Below are positions 37,357 through 46,927 of a DNA stretch of 64,000 nucleotides, piece after piece. This DNA comes from Leptospira bourretii (lineage in GTDB: Bacteria > Spirochaetota > Leptospiria > Leptospirales > Leptospiraceae), in NCBI RefSeq assembly GCF_004770145.1, contig NZ_RQFW01000022.1, positions 124,001 to 188,000 on the forward strand, given 5' to 3'. Positions within the stretch are counted from its first letter, which is position 1, and every line of letters starts with the position of its first letter. The notes beneath the pieces were generated by a model that ran no database searches, was not told the origin of the DNA, and worked only from the letters and a program-made list of their open reading frames with translations. The position numbers and the translations under genes are program-made.

Positions 37357-38877
37357 ATGAAAATAATAAGTAAAATATTCGCAATCACTCTTCCTATTTT
37401 CATTTTTTTCACCACCAGCTGTAAACCAAAGGATCTAGAAAACACTTGCGATCCTAAAGCCGATTCTTATTTAGAAACTTTAATTGTCCAAGCCATCACA
37501 ACACCTGTATCCTACCACTGCGGATTCAATCTTCTGGACATTCCCCCATTCGGTTATAGACATTCCAATTATAGACTCTATCTTAATTTTCCTGTGTCCA
37601 TTATCCCTCGCCATCCAATGAACTCTAGTTATTCGATCCAAGGAGCTTTACCTTCTGGTTTAACTTTTGATACGGCAACGGGAGAAATCAAAGGCACAAC
37701 CACGCAAATCACGACAGCGACCAATCTCACCATCACCAAAAATAGTCCAGGATTTGGAATGGTAACCATCACCTTACAGGTGGTAGATACAAGTCCTACA
37801 ATGGTGTATGGGCAATTCGGATTTTTTAATTGTGCCAATACTTATAATAGTGGTGCTTGTACACCAGGATCAGCCACCAACCAAAACTTTAGTTTTCCTT
37901 ATGGGGTGGTTGCAGATCCTTCCGGAGGAGTTTATATTTCAGGTGTCAATCGTATTCAATACTTTCCACCAAATACAACTGCATCCACAAGGGTGTATGG
38001 GCAATTCGGAATGTTTACATGTGACCTGGCCAATGTGAATTCAGCAGGATCATGTGGAGTGGGTTCTACAAATGCAAATTCCTTAAATGGAGTTCGTGAA
38101 ATTGCCTTGGATCACCAAGGTGGCTTGTATGCCGTCGACTTGGCAAACCATCGCGTATTATATTTCTTCAAAGATACAATCATACCTTCCGTGGTTTATG
38201 GGCAACCTGACTATACCACAAACACACCTGGGTCTACCAGTGCGATATCTTTGAATACTCCACAAAGTGTGGTCTCCTCACCAGAAGGGGGAGTTTATAT
38301 TTCAGAGTCTGCAACTCATCGAGTTCTTTATTTTCCTCCAGGTTCTACCACTGCAACTCGCATTTATGGACAAACCAATTTCACAACAACGACCACTGGT
38401 ACAACCAATGTCAATTTGAGTGGCCCTATGGGTATCACACTTGATTCAGAAGGTGGTCTTTATGTCGTTGATACAAATAACAACCGGGTGCTGTACTTCC
38501 CTGTCGGTTCTACAGTCGCTAGTCGAGTGTATGGTCAACCTAATTTCACTACAAATACCCCCGGTACTGCTAGTGCTACAACACTTTCTGGTCCAACGAA
38601 AGTGGCTCTGGATCAAAGTGAAAACTTATATGTTTCTGATTCAGGGAACCATCGAGTCGTGGTCTATCCCAGGACAACTCAGTCTGCTGGGATTGCAGCA
38701 GTGGCAGTGTTTGGCCAATTTAATAATATGCTTTGTGGAGTTGCCAACAATAACGGAAGTTGTGCAGGTCCAAACATTGGACCCAATAGCCTTTCCACGC
38801 CCACAGGAATTTCTTTCAACCAACTGGGCCAACTACATATCTCTGACCAACAAAATAATAGAATCCTGGTTTTTTAA
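37357..38877 (+). CDS. NHL-propeller lipoprotein, paralogue 2
   Basis: A 506-residue lipoprotein, lipobox Cys22 (FTTSCKP). N-terminal block CDPKADSYLETLIVQA, Ig-like domain near 85-130 (ALPSGLTFDTATGEIKG) and six propeller repeats (VYGQFGFF, VYGQFGMF, VYGQPDYT, IYGQTNFT, VYGQPNFT, VFGQFNNM). Cysteine-pair loops occur in blades 1, 2 and 6 (FNCANTYNSGACT, FTCDLANVNSAGSC, LCGVANNNGSC). More like paralogue 3 than 1, so the last duplication was probably between 2 and 3. A 165-bp spacer with a TTGATAAATCCT block precedes it; a like block precedes paralogue 3. Confidence 0.87.
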   Translation: MKIISKIFAITLPIFIFFTTSCKPKDLENTCDPKADSYLETLIVQAITTPVSYHCGFNLLDIPPFGYRHSNYRLYLNFPVSIIPRHPMNSSYSIQGALPSGLTFDTATGEIKGTTTQITTATNLTITKNSPGFGMVTITLQVVDTSPTMVYGQFGFFNCANTYNSGACTPGSATNQNFSFPYGVVADPSGGVYISGVNRIQYFPPNTTASTRVYGQFGMFTCDLANVNSAGSCGVGSTNANSLNGVREIALDHQGGLYAVDLANHRVLYFFKDTIIPSVVYGQPDYTTNTPGSTSAISLNTPQSVVSSPEGGVYISESATHRVLYFPPGSTTATRIYGQTNFTTTTTGTTNVNLSGPMGITLDSEGGLYVVDTNNNRVLYFPVGSTVASRVYGQPNFTTNTPGTASATTLSGPTKVALDQSENLYVSDSGNHRVVVYPRTTQSAGIAAVAVFGQFNNMLCGVANNNGSCAGPNIGPNSLSTPTGISFNQLGQLHISDQQNNRILVF

Positions 38878-39237
38878 AAATCTAAGCAACCATTTCAATT
38901 TTCTGGCGCCTCGCATTGGTTAGATGATAAAAACGGAAGTTGAATCAAAAGTAAGATCGATTGCTCAAATTTTAAAAATATAAAAGGACCCACGTCCTAT
39001 CGATAAATTAGCATGAGGTTGCGCCATCAGAATTGTTTTTAAGGATTTCCCCAAGTATCCCTTTTCGAAGGATGGTTCTGCTATCTGACATTAAATCCCT
39101 TTGCTGAATTCATTATCTTCGTACAATTTTATTGATTTTTTTGTTGATAAATTATTTTTTATTTTGCCAATATTAAATTAACTTATTATAAAATTTAAAT
39201 ATTACATCCTTCCACCTTATTTGATAAATCCTATCTA
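38878..39237. other. Intergenic region, 360 bp
   Basis: AT-rich, especially 39120-39230, between NHL paralogues 2 and 3. It contains a small GGAC/GTCC hairpin near 38985 and, close to the next gene, TTGATAAATCCT as in the spacer before paralogue 2, possibly a shared upstream element. No open frame or RNA gene seen. Confidence 0.4.
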
Positions 39238-40761
39238 ATGCAAACCTCATTCAAATTCCAAAATTTATTTTTATTATTTTCAATCTTACTTTCGAGCTTT
39301 TGTAAACAGGAATCTCTAAATAACTACTGTGATCCAAAATCAGATTCCTATCTTTCTTCTTTATTTTTCCAATCTGCCACTACCGCTGCGTCCCATTACT
39401 GTGGAAATAATCTAGTAAACGTCCCTCCATTCGAATATAAATTTTCAAATTACCGATTGTATCTAAACTTTCCAGTTTCCATCATTCCTAGATATAAAAC
39501 TAATTCCAGTTATTCGGTGCTAGGGGCTTTACCTGTCGGGCTTAGTTTTGATTCATTTTCTGGAGAAATTAAAGGTACCACTGCTGCCATCACAGAAAAT
39601 ACTCCAATTACCATTACAAGAAGTAATCCCGGATATGCCGTTTTTACCATCACACTCCAAGTTGTAGATACAAGTGCAACCATGGTCTACGGACAATACG
39701 GGTCATTTACTTGTGGTATCACTTACAATACAGGTGCCTGTGCAATCAGTGCCGTTGCGTCTAGCCAAAATCTAAGCGCCCCTTATTGGGTGACTGTGGA
39801 TACCTCAGGAGGCGTTTATATTTCCGGAGTGAACCGCATCCAATACTATCCACCTAACATTAACGCATCGTCAAGAGTGTACGGACAATTTGGAGATTCG
39901 ACTTGTGATGTGATCAACAGAGCATCCGCTGGAACCTGTGCTGGTACTGCTGTAAGTGAAAATTCCCTAAATAGTGTTCGCGGAATAGGAATCGACCAAG
40001 ACAACGGATTGTATGCAGCGGATATGGGAAACAATCGCATTTTGCATTTTTCAAATAACTCTTCAATTCCCTTTGCTGTTTATGGACAACCTGGGTTTAC
40101 TAGTTTTTCGGCAGGACCTGCAAGTGCTACCACCTTAAGCACTCCGATGGGAGTGACCCATGCATCCGACGGAGGAGTGTATACTTCTGAATCTGCATAC
40201 CATCGTGTCCTTTACTTTCCTGCGGGTTCCACTACGGCCAGTCGCGTTTACGGACAACCAGATTTGACCTCTAGTTCTTCTGGATGTTCCAATATAAAAA
40301 TGAGTAGTCCCAACGGAATGGTTTTAGATTCCGAAGGTGGATTGTACATCTCCGATAATGGCAATAGCAGAATCCTATATTTTCCCCCAGGATCCACAAC
40401 CGCCACCCGAGTGTATGGCCAACCAGATTTTATCACATGCGGTGGTGGTAGTTCAGGTCCAACAAGTCTTTCTGGTCCGACTGGTTTAGCTTTAGACCAG
40501 AGTGATAATCTTTTTGTTGCAGATTCGGGTAACAACCGTGTGGTGATGTATCCTAGGACTACCCAAACAGAAGGGATTGCCGCAGTCGCAGTATTTGGTC
40601 AGTTCAATGATCTAATCTGTTCTGTAGCAAACAATGGAGGAAGTTGTAATGCAGGAGTCATTGGACCTAAAAGTCTATATTCCCCTACTGGAATTTTTTT
40701 CAACAAATTCGGCCAACTGTACATAGCGGACCGAATGAATCATAGAGTTTTAGTTTATTAA
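39238..40761 (+). CDS. NHL-propeller lipoprotein, paralogue 3
   Basis: A 507-residue lipoprotein, lipobox Cys22 (LSSFCKQ), CDPKSDSYLSSL, Ig-like domain (ALPVGLSFDSFSGEIKG) and six repeats (VYGQYGSF, VYGQFGDS, VYGQPGFT, VYGQPDLT, VYGQPDFI, VFGQFNDL). The same three cysteine-pair loops are kept in blades 1, 2 and 6. Convergent with pstS across a shared hairpin. Repeat-to-repeat motif N-R-(V/I)-L-(Y/H)-(F/Y) is the NHL signature. Confidence 0.87.
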   Translation: MQTSFKFQNLFLLFSILLSSFCKQESLNNYCDPKSDSYLSSLFFQSATTAASHYCGNNLVNVPPFEYKFSNYRLYLNFPVSIIPRYKTNSSYSVLGALPVGLSFDSFSGEIKGTTAAITENTPITITRSNPGYAVFTITLQVVDTSATMVYGQYGSFTCGITYNTGACAISAVASSQNLSAPYWVTVDTSGGVYISGVNRIQYYPPNINASSRVYGQFGDSTCDVINRASAGTCAGTAVSENSLNSVRGIGIDQDNGLYAADMGNNRILHFSNNSSIPFAVYGQPGFTSFSAGPASATTLSTPMGVTHASDGGVYTSESAYHRVLYFPAGSTTASRVYGQPDLTSSSSGCSNIKMSSPNGMVLDSEGGLYISDNGNSRILYFPPGSTTATRVYGQPDFITCGGGSSGPTSLSGPTGLALDQSDNLFVADSGNNRVVMYPRTTQTEGIAAVAVFGQFNDLICSVANNGGSCNAGVIGPKSLYSPTGIFFNKFGQLYIADRMNHRVLVY

Positions 40762-40763
40762 GT

Positions 40764-40790
40764 AAAACAAACAAAGAAAAACTTTGTTTG
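40764..40790. terminator. Hairpin between convergent NHL and pstS genes
   Basis: Perfect 9-bp stem CAAACAAAG (40768-40776) / CTTTGTTTG (40782-40790), 5-base loop. On the minus strand four T residues follow, fitting an intrinsic terminator for pstS, and it lies 7 bp after the NHL stop. Confidence 0.7.
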
Positions 40791-40812
40791 AAATTTAAAT
40801 CGAAAAACGTCC

Positions 40813-41724
40813 CTATTTCACAGGCTCTGCAGAAACTTCTACTTCTGGAAGTGATGCTCTTAAATATCCAGATTGTAAAACGGCAACCTGACCTTGTTCG
40901 CTTGTAAGAAAAGTAACAAAGGCATCAATTTTATCACCTTGGTCTGTTTTATAGATCATAAATAATTCTCGAGCCAATTTATACTTTCTATCGTATACGT
41001 TTCTCACGGAAGGTGCAACATAAGGATCTTTTTTAGTTCTCGCATAATCCAAAGCTTTTAGTTTGTCTTTGTTTTCCACAAGAGCAGATCCCATACCCAT
41101 ATAACCAATGCTATTCGAATTTTCTTGAATGAATTTTGACATTTCAGAATTATCTTTTACGATTTTTGCGTCTTTTGAAAAAACATTGGCTTTGTATTCG
41201 TTAAACTCATTCAAACCCAAATCCTTTCGTTTGAGGATATGATTTTGAAAGTAGTCTTGTGTTCCGGATTTATCGTTACGAATGACAATCGAAATGGGAG
41301 CATCGGCACCACCTACATCTTTCCAATTTTTAATTTTTCCAGAAAAGATATCGGAAGTTTGGGCCAAGTCAAGTTTTGAAACAGAATTTTTAGGATTCAC
41401 AACGAGAGCAACTCCATCGTAAGCCAATCTTACTTTTTCTAAGTTTCCCGTTTTACGAAGGTCATCAAATTCGGCTTGGTTTAAATCGCGAGAGGAAACT
41501 GCCATATCGATCTCACCTTTTCGTAATCTGTCAATTCCTGATTCGGAACCACCACCTTCGACTGTTACACGAACATTAGAATTAACCTTTTCATATTCAG
41601 CTCCTAAATAACGCATCATACTGTTCATGGTTTCGGAACCTGCAACTTTTAAGGTTTGTTTGTCCTTACAAGCGACAAAGTTGATTGTAATCAAAATGTA
41701 AAAAAGCAGAGAAAGGTTTTTCAT
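40813..41724 (-). CDS. pstS: PstS-like phosphate-binding lipoprotein
   Basis: A 303-residue periplasmic-binding lipoprotein, lipobox Cys19 (NFVACKD). The phosphate loops are visible: KVAGSETMNSMMRYLG, GGGSESGIDRLRKGEIDMAVSSRDL and IRNDKSGTQDYF. Belongs to the PstS group of ABC transport receptors. No pstCAB genes lie beside it, so either they are elsewhere or it acts as a stand-alone phosphate-scavenging or sensing protein. A Na/Pi transporter gene is in the window 24 kb away. Confidence 0.9.
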   Translation of the reverse strand: MKNLSLLFYILITINFVACKDKQTLKVAGSETMNSMMRYLGAEYEKVNSNVRVTVEGGGSESGIDRLRKGEIDMAVSSRDLNQAEFDDLRKTGNLEKVRLAYDGVALVVNPKNSVSKLDLAQTSDIFSGKIKNWKDVGGADAPISIVIRNDKSGTQDYFQNHILKRKDLGLNEFNEYKANVFSKDAKIVKDNSEMSKFIQENSNSIGYMGMGSALVENKDKLKALDYARTKKDPYVAPSVRNVYDRKYKLARELFMIYKTDQGDKIDAFVTFLTSEQGQVAVLQSGYLRASLPEVEVSAEPVK

Positions 41725-41833
41725 GGTAATTCAGGTAAAGCCAAAAATCCATCCTTCGTCAATCGCAAAAACCCCTAGTTTTTTCCATTTCCCCTATCAG
41801 TTTTTCTAAAAATTCCCCGATCTTTGTTTTGTG

Positions 41834-43195
41834 ATGACCTTCCACCGATTGGTATTTTATAGTTTTGTAACAATTCTTCCGTTGGCCACGGCCTCTGCCG
41901 ACCCGCAGTCCAAAACCACTTTCCAGTGGAAATGGAAGGAAAACCAAGTATTGGAGCTAAACGAATACCACGATGTTTTTTTCCGTGTCGGCACAAAAAC
42001 GGTGGAAAGAGAAGATAAAAACAGAGTGGTTATGAAACCTAAAAAATGTTCAACTGACTCTTGTTTGGTGAACGCATGGTTTGATACCTATCTTCGTTAC
42101 GGGAAAACATCTGGACCTTTCTGGAAGGATAAAGAATTTTTATCAGATTTCACTCTCTTTCGCAATGGCCGGTACGAAGTTCCTAATGAATTTATCATGC
42201 CAAACCTTCGCAGTTTTCCGAGTTTCCCCGATACGCCGGTTTCTGTTTCCGATGTATGGAAATTACCAGCAGAAGAATCGTTTGATTTTAATTCTGAACG
42301 CATCCGAGTCAAAGTGATTCCCGAATATACCTTCCAAGGAATCTTTCCTTGGTCAGAAGGAAATTATAAAGGCAATTGTGAGAAGATCACTTATACCTAT
42401 CCGATTTTTTATAACAAACCAGACGGGGAAAAGATGGTACCAAATGTTCCCTATAAAATTTTTGGATTTGCATCCGGAACCGTTTTTTTCAATGCCAGCC
42501 GCGGTGTTCCCGAGTTTAAAGAAGTGAAATTATCATACACTTTTATCTATCCCAACGGAACGGTACAAGAAGCAAATTTTCATATCAAAGGTGTATATTT
42601 TCTTCGTAACCAAATCAATGCCAAAGATAAAGAATCCATTCGAGAAGATATACTGGAAGATTTAATTGTAGGATATACCGGTGATTTGAATGGAACTAAA
42701 ATCGGTGATCCATCAAAAGATAAAACCAACGGAAAATTACCAAATGAAGAAAACTTAGGAAGGATTACTGATACGGGAGAAATCCCTTCTCCTGAGAAAA
42801 AAACAGATCCAAAAAATCTTCCCGTTTCCGTTCGAACTTCCGAAGATGGAATTGTTTTCTCTTTGGATTCTATTCTGTTTGATTTTAACGATAGCAAACT
42901 AAAACCCGAAGCAGAAACCGCTGTAACAAAAATTGCGGAGATCCTAAAAAAATATCCTGACAGAGAAATTCGAGTTTCCGGTCATACAGACAATATAGGA
43001 AAAAAAGAATACAACCAAAAACTATCTGAAGACAGAGCAAAGTCCGTACTTCATTCGTTAGTTGATCTTCATAAGATGGACGAAAAACATATTTCCTTCA
43101 AAGGGTATGCTGACGAAGTACCAATCGTTCCCAATGATTCAGAAGAGAATCGGCATAAAAACCGCAGAGTAGAAATTACTTTAGTTTTGGACTAA
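41834..43195 (+). CDS. OmpA-domain envelope protein
   Basis: A 453-residue protein from the ATG at 41834 (a GTG directly before is in frame). Signal peptide ending TASA near 21; a large beta-rich N-terminal domain (about 25-255) unlike porin barrels; a linker rich in Lys, Gly, Asn and Pro; and an OmpA/MotB domain about 335-453 (FSLDSILFDFNDSKLKPEAE, VSGHTDNIGKKEYNQKLSEDRA, NRRVEI). The C-terminus should bind peptidoglycan. Convergent four-base overlap with the PlsC-like gene. Confidence 0.85.
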   Translation: MTFHRLVFYSFVTILPLATASADPQSKTTFQWKWKENQVLELNEYHDVFFRVGTKTVEREDKNRVVMKPKKCSTDSCLVNAWFDTYLRYGKTSGPFWKDKEFLSDFTLFRNGRYEVPNEFIMPNLRSFPSFPDTPVSVSDVWKLPAEESFDFNSERIRVKVIPEYTFQGIFPWSEGNYKGNCEKITYTYPIFYNKPDGEKMVPNVPYKIFGFASGTVFFNASRGVPEFKEVKLSYTFIYPNGTVQEANFHIKGVYFLRNQINAKDKESIREDILEDLIVGYTGDLNGTKIGDPSKDKTNGKLPNEENLGRITDTGEIPSPEKKTDPKNLPVSVRTSEDGIVFSLDSILFDFNDSKLKPEAETAVTKIAEILKKYPDREIRVSGHTDNIGKKEYNQKLSEDRAKSVLHSLVDLHKMDEKHISFKGYADEVPIVPNDSEENRHKNRRVEITLVLD

Positions 43196-44460
43196 CCGAT
43201 TTCCAAATCAAGTCCCACCGAATACGGAGGAACCAAAGGTTCACTTTCTTTTTTGCCTCGTTCCAACAGTATTTCCATTTGTTTGCGAATTTCTGTAAGT
43301 AAACTTTGGATGGCGTCTTTTTTTTGAGACTGATACGTTTGATAGTACGGTGCGAGTGAAAACGCAGGACCAACAACCACATGAGCCTTTCGTGGTCTCA
43401 TTTCTGTTTTTCCAAAAATATGTTTTTCAAAACTACAAATCCATTCCATCAAACGTTCCGCCGACGGCCATTGGATTAAATTTTTAGGTTTGGTAATGAT
43501 AAACGCATAGGCAGTATCCACCAATTGTTTGGCACGACGGATATTCTGATCTGTTAGGTGTTTTGGTGTTGTAGAAAGAGGAACACCTGCTTCTAAACGA
43601 TCCAAGGCAGTAAATAACAATCGAATCTTTTGAATGGCATTGTCTGATTCTTGAAACTTCACGTTTAAAATGGAAGCTGCTAAATTCAAAGCAGTATGTC
43701 TAGCCCTTCCCAAACGATAATCAAAATCTTTCCCTTCTGTATCAGCTCTTGGAATTCCCAGTTCAAATTCAGTTTCTTCTAACATCACGCGGCCCACAGT
43801 CAAAAATCGGCGAAGAAGTGTCCTTCCACCGGGATAAAGTTTTAATTTGCGTTCGATTCTTGAAAGAGAAGTTTCAATGTCGGCAAGGATCGAATCCCTT
43901 GAGCCGGAAATTTTATATTTCACAAAGGTTGGTTGGATCCATAATTCCGCATTGGGATCTTTTTCTAAAGCAGCTTCCAATCCCCAAAAAGAAACTTGTG
44001 CGACTCCAGGTAAAAACGATACCAAATTATCATTTTCACCAGAGACCATTCCTTCCGGGTACATAACCAGTTTCCCAGCTTTTTCGGATAATATCTGTTT
44101 TGTGGTTTTGATTGCACTACGATTGAAAGATCCTGAAATTACGGAAAAAGCCCCAACTCGTTTGATAAGTTCTCCCACCAAACCAAAACCCCAATTAAAA
44201 ATGCTACGTGAAGCCATAAAATGAAATCGTGTTCCAATTTTACTGGCAACATAATATGCGATGATAGGTTCCAAGTCACTTGGTTGATTGGAAAGATACA
44301 TAACCCTTTTGTTTTTGATTTCTTTTAGGCGGAGTTCATCTTCTTTATCTATCACAACCCCATCAATGTTGAAGAGAAGTTTAGAAAGAATGGGAAAACC
44401 TAAATCCAATCCCAATGCAATTGGGATTTCAAAATGCGGAGGAATAAACAAGTCTTTCAT
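43192..44460 (-). CDS. PlsC-like acyltransferase-family protein with altered HX4D motif
   Basis: A 422-residue protein with the layout of glycerol-3-phosphate/1-acyl-glycerol-3-phosphate acyltransferases. The N-terminal block VMYLSNQPSDLEPIIAYY holds the place of the catalytic NHxxxxD, but the His is Gln59 and the Asp is Glu64 (QX4E). The later YPEG (134-137, motif III) is kept. The C-terminal 250 residues are an extension without recognised domain. It may have lost transferase activity or use another mechanism; alternatively it is an ancient variant family. No neighbour clarifies the substrate. Confidence 0.72.
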   Translation of the reverse strand: MKDLFIPPHFEIPIALGLDLGFPILSKLLFNIDGVVIDKEDELRLKEIKNKRVMYLSNQPSDLEPIIAYYVASKIGTRFHFMASRSIFNWGFGLVGELIKRVGAFSVISGSFNRSAIKTTKQILSEKAGKLVMYPEGMVSGENDNLVSFLPGVAQVSFWGLEAALEKDPNAELWIQPTFVKYKISGSRDSILADIETSLSRIERKLKLYPGGRTLLRRFLTVGRVMLEETEFELGIPRADTEGKDFDYRLGRARHTALNLAASILNVKFQESDNAIQKIRLLFTALDRLEAGVPLSTTPKHLTDQNIRRAKQLVDTAYAFIITKPKNLIQWPSAERLMEWICSFEKHIFGKTEMRPRKAHVVVGPAFSLAPYYQTYQSQKKDAIQSLLTEIRKQMEILLERGKKESEPLVPPYSVGLDLEIG

Positions 44461-44507
44461 ACAATTGTCTTGATCAGTAAGTCAAACCCCTTTGCCAATA
44501 CGAGCAA

Positions 44508-46844
44508 TTATTCGTGGATGTATCCCCAGGTTTCCAATATTTTTTTCACCTCTTTGCCCATCTCTCTTTGTACATCCGATTCTCTCGTTCCACTAAAAGC
44601 ACCATCGTTGTACACCCAAGGCAATGAAGAAGTGGGAAACCCTTCTGGTTGCCTTTCCGATACAATTAAGTCTTCTACGTTGGTGATGGATCTTTGGTAT
44701 TCCAATCCATACCTTCCAAAACGAACAGGAATCGTTTTTCCATTCCTTGAAAAACTAAAAAAAGCACCGAGTTCTGGATTCACTGTTTTGAATACTAGCT
44801 CTTCCCCTTGGCTTGTCTTAGAAGGTTTTGATTCTTTTTGCAAAGAAATGGTTTTTGCGGAACCGGAACCCAGTTGGATCGCAGGAGAGATCTCCCAATC
44901 ATAAATGGACCCTTGGACATTCAAAGAAAGGAAATCACGACAAAGAGCTTCCGAACAAGGTGGAATTAAAATTCGCAAATTGTTTCGTTTTAAAAAGTTT
45001 TCCCGGCGAAAGTCTGACCTTGCTGTTTGTAAAAGACTCTCACCTTCGGGCAAGGGACTGAGGTTATTTTTTTCCTCTGGATCTTTTTTTAAATCATACA
45101 ACTCTTCAGCCATGGTATGGGGCTCACCAGCTGATGTTCGCCTAACTGTTGTAAAACCTGGATACCTACGAATGTACTTATAATTTTCCGTCCGAACTGA
45201 TTCCGACATTCTTCCTTCTGTATAAATATACTTCTCTATGGGACAAATATTTGTTATGCGAATGCAAGATGAATAATTTACACCTTGGTAGGTGGAATTT
45301 TTAGGTAATAAATCAAGAAATCCTAAAATGGTTGGCGCCAAAGACAACAAAGACGATTGGCCAGAAATTCGAATTTGTCCTCCATTTGCCTTTTTAGCAA
45401 GGTCAGATTCTAAACTTTCTTTTAAAGACTTAGGAAGTTTGATGAAGTATGGGACATTGATTTCTTCATCATAATGAGTTTCCCCATGACCAAACCGAGT
45501 TTGCATAATGAAATGATAACTATAATCGTGGTGAGGACTAAAAAGTTCCCCATGATCACCGGTCACAATGATCATAGTTTCTTCATATACCCCTTCTTTC
45601 TTTAACGCATCCACAAGCCTCCCAATTTCTCGGTCAGTATAATGCATTTCGCCGAGGTAACGTTGGACAGGGGATTCATATCGATAAAACAAATGGGAAG
45701 GAACAATCGACCGAACCGCGACCATATCCTCAGGAGGTGGAGAATACGAGGCATGAGGAGTATTCAAATTAAAATGTAAAAAATAGGGTTTGTCTTTGTA
45801 TTCTGAAACAAACTCGATTGCTTTATTTGTGAGAACTTCGGTATCCACTATGTCCATTCCCACCTGGAAAGAGTTATGAAATCCCAAATCCAAACCAACC
45901 GTTGTGTAATCCAAAAAGAAAACATTATTCATGATTGTTTGAGTAAAGTATCCTGCTTCCCGAAATGTTTTGGCTAAGTTGTCTCTTTTTTTTCCGTAAT
46001 AAACTTTTCTTTGGTAGGGTTTTGTCGAAAACCAAGAATTCCCCAAACCAAGGTTAGACGAATATTCGGAATGAAAAAAAGACATCATCGAAGGTTTCGT
46101 CCAATTGCCATTGGCAAAAGGATTTTCGAAAAAAACAGATTCCTTAGCCATCTGGTCCATCACGGGTGTGACAGAATGAGGGTAACCATAAGATCCAAAA
46201 AAATCTTTTCTCGCAGAATCAATGACAATCAGTATCACAGACTTTGGTTTTTTAGATTCCTGACTTTCAAAACCAAACTCTTTTTTTGGATATAACAAAG
46301 GTTCTCCGACAAAAAGATAACTATCCGGACTCTCCCAAACCAATCGTAATATTTGTTGTTCCCCAATTTCTAAAATTTCTTTTTTTGAAAACCAACGTTC
46401 CTTAGATAATCCGTTTAGGTCCCATTCTTTTAATAGAGTTTCTCCTGAATAAATTTTGAACTTTCCTGAAACTTGGGTTTGAAATTCCGTTCCACCTAAC
46501 AAACCAACAAGAGAAGAAAATTCATATTCTCCTTTAGTTACCTTAAATTCATACTCTTGCCCCGGTGGAAAAAAAAGAGAATCAAGGGAATGGTTTAAAA
46601 AAATCTCTTTGTCTGTATTGAAAGTGACTTGTGTATTTTCCCATTTGCGAGAGAGGGGAAGTCCACTTTGGCGACCTGGATTTTTTTTCCAATGGTAGGG
46701 TAATAAATCACGCGGGATGGCGATTTTTGATTTTGCATTTCGTAACTCCAAAACCAAATCCACTGGGAAACGTCTTTCCGATTTGTTCAAACAGCTGAAG
46801 AGACAAAAACAGATTGTAAGGGCGAAAGGAAGAGTCGCTCGCAT
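44508..46844 (-). CDS. Sulfatase-fold lipoprotein of the threonine (phosphotransferase-like) type
   Basis: Read from the ATG at 46844 (778 residues; the frame extends to 46925). Lipobox Cys near residue 18 (CFCLFSCLN). An N-terminal beta domain (about 30-200) precedes an alkaline-phosphatase/sulfatase core starting VILIVIDSARKDFFGSYGY. The nucleophile segment is GNWTKPSMMSFF, with Thr where sulfatases have the Cys of CxPxR, so formylglycine cannot form. Metal ligands are in TGDHGELF and FGHGETHYDEE. This points to a phosphoethanolamine- or phosphoglycerol-transferase-like or phosphodiesterase role in the envelope rather than sulfate hydrolysis. Confidence 0.82.
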   Translation of the reverse strand: MRATLPFALTICFCLFSCLNKSERRFPVDLVLELRNAKSKIAIPRDLLPYHWKKNPGRQSGLPLSRKWENTQVTFNTDKEIFLNHSLDSLFFPPGQEYEFKVTKGEYEFSSLVGLLGGTEFQTQVSGKFKIYSGETLLKEWDLNGLSKERWFSKKEILEIGEQQILRLVWESPDSYLFVGEPLLYPKKEFGFESQESKKPKSVILIVIDSARKDFFGSYGYPHSVTPVMDQMAKESVFFENPFANGNWTKPSMMSFFHSEYSSNLGLGNSWFSTKPYQRKVYYGKKRDNLAKTFREAGYFTQTIMNNVFFLDYTTVGLDLGFHNSFQVGMDIVDTEVLTNKAIEFVSEYKDKPYFLHFNLNTPHASYSPPPEDMVAVRSIVPSHLFYRYESPVQRYLGEMHYTDREIGRLVDALKKEGVYEETMIIVTGDHGELFSPHHDYSYHFIMQTRFGHGETHYDEEINVPYFIKLPKSLKESLESDLAKKANGGQIRISGQSSLLSLAPTILGFLDLLPKNSTYQGVNYSSCIRITNICPIEKYIYTEGRMSESVRTENYKYIRRYPGFTTVRRTSAGEPHTMAEELYDLKKDPEEKNNLSPLPEGESLLQTARSDFRRENFLKRNNLRILIPPCSEALCRDFLSLNVQGSIYDWEISPAIQLGSGSAKTISLQKESKPSKTSQGEELVFKTVNPELGAFFSFSRNGKTIPVRFGRYGLEYQRSITNVEDLIVSERQPEGFPTSSLPWVYNDGAFSGTRESDVQREMGKEVKKILETWGYIHE

Positions 46845-46927
46845 TTGAAACCAGTTTGGAAAACTGGTTTCCGACGAACAGGAAAAGTTGTTTCTTTTTA
46901 GGTTTCTATCATCCACCATTGACATCT

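Noticed and set aside
38420..38923. A 167-codon frame inside NHL paralogue 2
   Set aside because: Arises from repeat sequence read in another frame; the lipoprotein frame is conserved among three paralogues.
38891..38925. GGCGCCTCG considered as a third copy of the 26.8/49.3-kb repeat
   Set aside because: Only about ten bases match the element end; too short to support.
35689..40761. Repetitive array considered as CRISPR or satellite
   Set aside because: Repeats are about 55 codons, degenerate at DNA level and encode beta-propeller blades.
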